A stretch of 64,000 nt of DNA, taken from assembly GCF_019823105.1 (NCBI RefSeq), contig NZ_CP081958.1, positions 2,901,231-2,965,230 on the forward strand, in the 5' to 3' direction. The position numbers were made by a program, and so were the translations under genes. A model generated the notes under the pieces. That model did not search any database and was not told the DNA's origin. It was given only the letters and a program-made list of their open reading frames with translations. Source of the DNA: Halobaculum magnesiiphilum. GTDB taxonomy: Archaea > Halobacteriota > Halobacteria > Halobacteriales > Haloferacaceae. Positions 62,459 to 64,000 of the stretch are shown piece by piece (the stretch's first letter is position 1; each line of letters opens with the position of its first letter).

Positions 62459-63322
62459 TTACGTCGATTCTCCGTCCGACAGCGTCGCCTCGGTGTCGAT
62501 ACCGTACACCGCCCGCGGCGTCACGATGTGGGCGGTCCGTACCGCGTCGTCGTACCCCTCGTCGAGCAGCCAGCGGACGCGCCGCGGCACGGTCTTCGGC
62601 CCCAACACCATCCCCGGCTTGTCCGGATCGTCGACGAAGTCCGTCTCCATCAGGAACGGCTCGCCCTCCTCGGCGGCGGTCTGCAGCCAGTCCTTCTCGC
62701 TCATCACGCTCGGAGTGGGTCCGGCCAGCTTCCCGGACGCGTAGTGCTTCACGACGCGGGAGGGGTCCATCCCGGCCTCGCGGGCCCAGTCGGCTATCTC
62801 GGTCAGGTCCTCGCTGGCCTCGGTGTGCAGTTGGACCGCACAGTCCAGCTCGGCGCCATGCTCGAACGCCCGGCGCATCACGGCGTTCGACGCGTCCCAC
62901 ACCGTCTCGGACACGTCGTAGTGCGGGCGCCCCGACTTCAGCCCCAGAGCGCGGCCGTCGGCAACGAACTCGGCGGCGACGGACAGCCCCTCACACATCA
63001 GCGCTCGCGCGGCGTCCGGCTCGTACCCCTCGTCGTCCACGAGCCGGGAAATCAGCCCCGGGTGGACCCCGAGAACGGGCCACGCGCGGCCTGGGAGCCG
63101 CTCGCTCGCATCGCGGACCGCCTCGATCGTCGCCTCGAACGCGGGGCGGAAGTCCTCGCGGTCGGACGGCACCGGCCCGAGGTGCCACGAGGGCTTGTTG
63201 ACGACGAGCAGATGCGTGCCGCCGAGCCGGGCGAAGTCGTCGACTGCGGCCATGCCGCGACCGTGCTCGGGGTCGAGGTGGAGGTGGTTGTCGAGCACGG
63301 GCGTGCCGAGGTCCTCGCTCAT
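62459..63322 (-). CDS. TatD-like metal-dependent hydrolase
   Basis: A protein of 287 residues of the amidohydrolase superfamily. Ligands are present: HxH in LDNHLHLDP, Glu in MCEGLSVAAEF, His in VQLHTEASEDL, His in VVKHYASG and Asp in METDFVDDP. TatD-like enzymes are metal-dependent deoxyribonucleases or related phosphoesterases; the archaeal substrate is unknown. The C-terminal region is shorter than in bacterial TatD but the core is complete. Confidence 0.87.
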   Translation of the reverse strand: MSEDLGTPVLDNHLHLDPEHGRGMAAVDDFARLGGTHLLVVNKPSWHLGPVPSDREDFRPAFEATIEAVRDASERLPGRAWPVLGVHPGLISRLVDDEGYEPDAARALMCEGLSVAAEFVADGRALGLKSGRPHYDVSETVWDASNAVMRRAFEHGAELDCAVQLHTEASEDLTEIADWAREAGMDPSRVVKHYASGKLAGPTPSVMSEKDWLQTAAEEGEPFLMETDFVDDPDKPGMVLGPKTVPRRVRWLLDEGYDDAVRTAHIVTPRAVYGIDTEATLSDGEST

Positions 63323-63443
63323 GGTCGCGGTTGCGCGCCGGCGCTCGAAAACCCTGCGGGCCGCGGGCGTCGCCGGCGCGGGTCGGGGGGTCGGCCCCGG
63401 CGACGCGGTCTCAAAACTGAGCGTTCGTCCCGGCGACGCGGTC

Positions 63444-63896
63444 TCAAAACGGGGTCTGCCCGCGGGCGAGCACCACCGAGGTGCGCCCCTCGGGGCCGGA
63501 CCAGACCAGCCGAACCTCGGTTCCCGGCGGAACCGGCCCCTCCGTCTCGTCGGAGAGGACGATGCTGTCGCCGCCGGTGAGCGGGTAGCGCGTCTTCAGC
63601 GCCGCGCGCTCGTGTCCGCTGTCGGCGACGAGCGTCAGGTTACCCGTGTTCTCCTTGGTGACGGTCTCGCCGCCGTGGATGCTGGCGGTCACCTCGTAGT
63701 CGGTGCCGACCGATCGGTAGGTGAAGTCGACCGTCAGCGACGGCGGACCGGCGGCGAGTCCGCCGGGGAGGCCGAGCATCGCGGCGCCGAGCACGGCCGC
63801 GAGCACGACCGTGATCGCGACCATCGTCACGGTCGCGATCACCGGCGTGACGGCTCTGTCGCGGGAGGACGGCCCGTGCTGTGGTGTCGCTGTCAT
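63444..63896 (-). CDS. Type IV pilin-like protein (archaeal)
   Basis: A protein of 150 residues. The N-terminus SSRDRAVTPVIATVTMVAIT fits the class III signal peptide of archaeal pilins: a basic leader, cleavage expected between Arg and Ala by the prepilin peptidase PibD, then a hydrophobic helix. The globular part is a small beta domain (LTVDFTYRSVGTDYEVT, GTEVRLVWSGPEGRTS). Export and assembly into a pilus are inferred. The window edge cuts off any further upstream genes. Confidence 0.85.
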   Translation of the reverse strand: MTATPQHGPSSRDRAVTPVIATVTMVAITVVLAAVLGAAMLGLPGGLAAGPPSLTVDFTYRSVGTDYEVTASIHGGETVTKENTGNLTLVADSGHERAALKTRYPLTGGDSIVLSDETEGPVPPGTEVRLVWSGPEGRTSVVLARGQTPF

Positions 63897-64000
63897 GGAT
63901 ATCCGACCGTCGGGTTCCCCAGCGACGCGCCCGAGTTACCGGGAGTGCCGCGGTCTCGTACTTAACCGCGTCGGCGACGTTCTCACCGCTGATATCGCCG

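Overview
The window is a GC-rich, gene-dense stretch of a haloarchaeal chromosome (class Halobacteria; a Haloferacales-type genus is plausible, but the genus cannot be fixed from the sequence alone). The evidence is the strongly acidic proteins, Tat lipoproteins with an RR motif plus a Cys lipobox, leaderless promoters with a TATA-like box about 25 nt before the start codon, archaeal tRNAs without an encoded CCA, and archaeal marker genes: archaeal GTP cyclohydrolase MptA, the ubiquitin-like SAMP1, TiaS, class I HMG-CoA reductase, and TrmB-type and DICT regulators. I see no transposase, integrase, CRISPR array, rRNA operon or phage genes.

Layout: 1-10 kb holds a truncated NYN nuclease, a universal stress protein, a radical SAM protein, two successive Tat lipoproteins, pdxS, a DCC thiol oxidoreductase, homoserine kinase, small membrane proteins and an Eis-like acetyltransferase. 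10-20 kb holds tRNA-Ile(GAU), an FxsA-like protein, a DUF255 thioredoxin-like protein, a TrmB regulator, mptA, a pyridine nucleotide-disulphide oxidoreductase, a cupin, small zinc or membrane proteins and hmgA. 20-32 kb holds two structured repeats, an amidohydrolase, a zinc-finger ArsR regulator, a HIT protein, methionine aminopeptidase divergent from a nucleoside phosphorylase, a coupled DUF7344/DICT regulator pair and a three-gene potassium module (a channel with an RCK domain, divergent from two overlapping membrane proteins with TrkA-C-like tails).

32-45 kb holds SAMP1, tRNA-Val(GAC), a complete five-gene peptide/nickel-type ABC importer operon (substrate-binding protein, two permeases, two ATPases), malic enzyme fused to a phosphotransacetylase-like domain, a multi-pass membrane protein and a degenerate M24 (pita-bread) protein. 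45-64 kb holds an aspartoacylase-like protein, threonine synthase, a Nudix hydrolase, tiaS divergent from an HTH regulator, a receiver-PAS-GAF protein, redox proteins, a second amidohydrolase, membrane proteins, HMG-CoA synthase, a 756-residue surface protein with a pilin-like N-terminus and Ig-like repeats, DUF2150, a TatD-like hydrolase and a type IV pilin.

Most of the window is ordinary core genome. Mevalonate synthesis is represented by hmgA and the HMG-CoA synthase, and threonine synthesis by thrB and a threonine synthase, each pair far apart. The most unusual signal is non-coding: two approximately 230-nt elements (near 20.9 and 45.5 kb), each between divergent genes, share short conserved motifs while the arms of their two hairpins differ in sequence but still pair, which looks like a conserved RNA or DNA fold. 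Several short tandem repeats in promoter regions (near 17.1, 25.9, 33.4 and 44.1 kb) are candidate operators.
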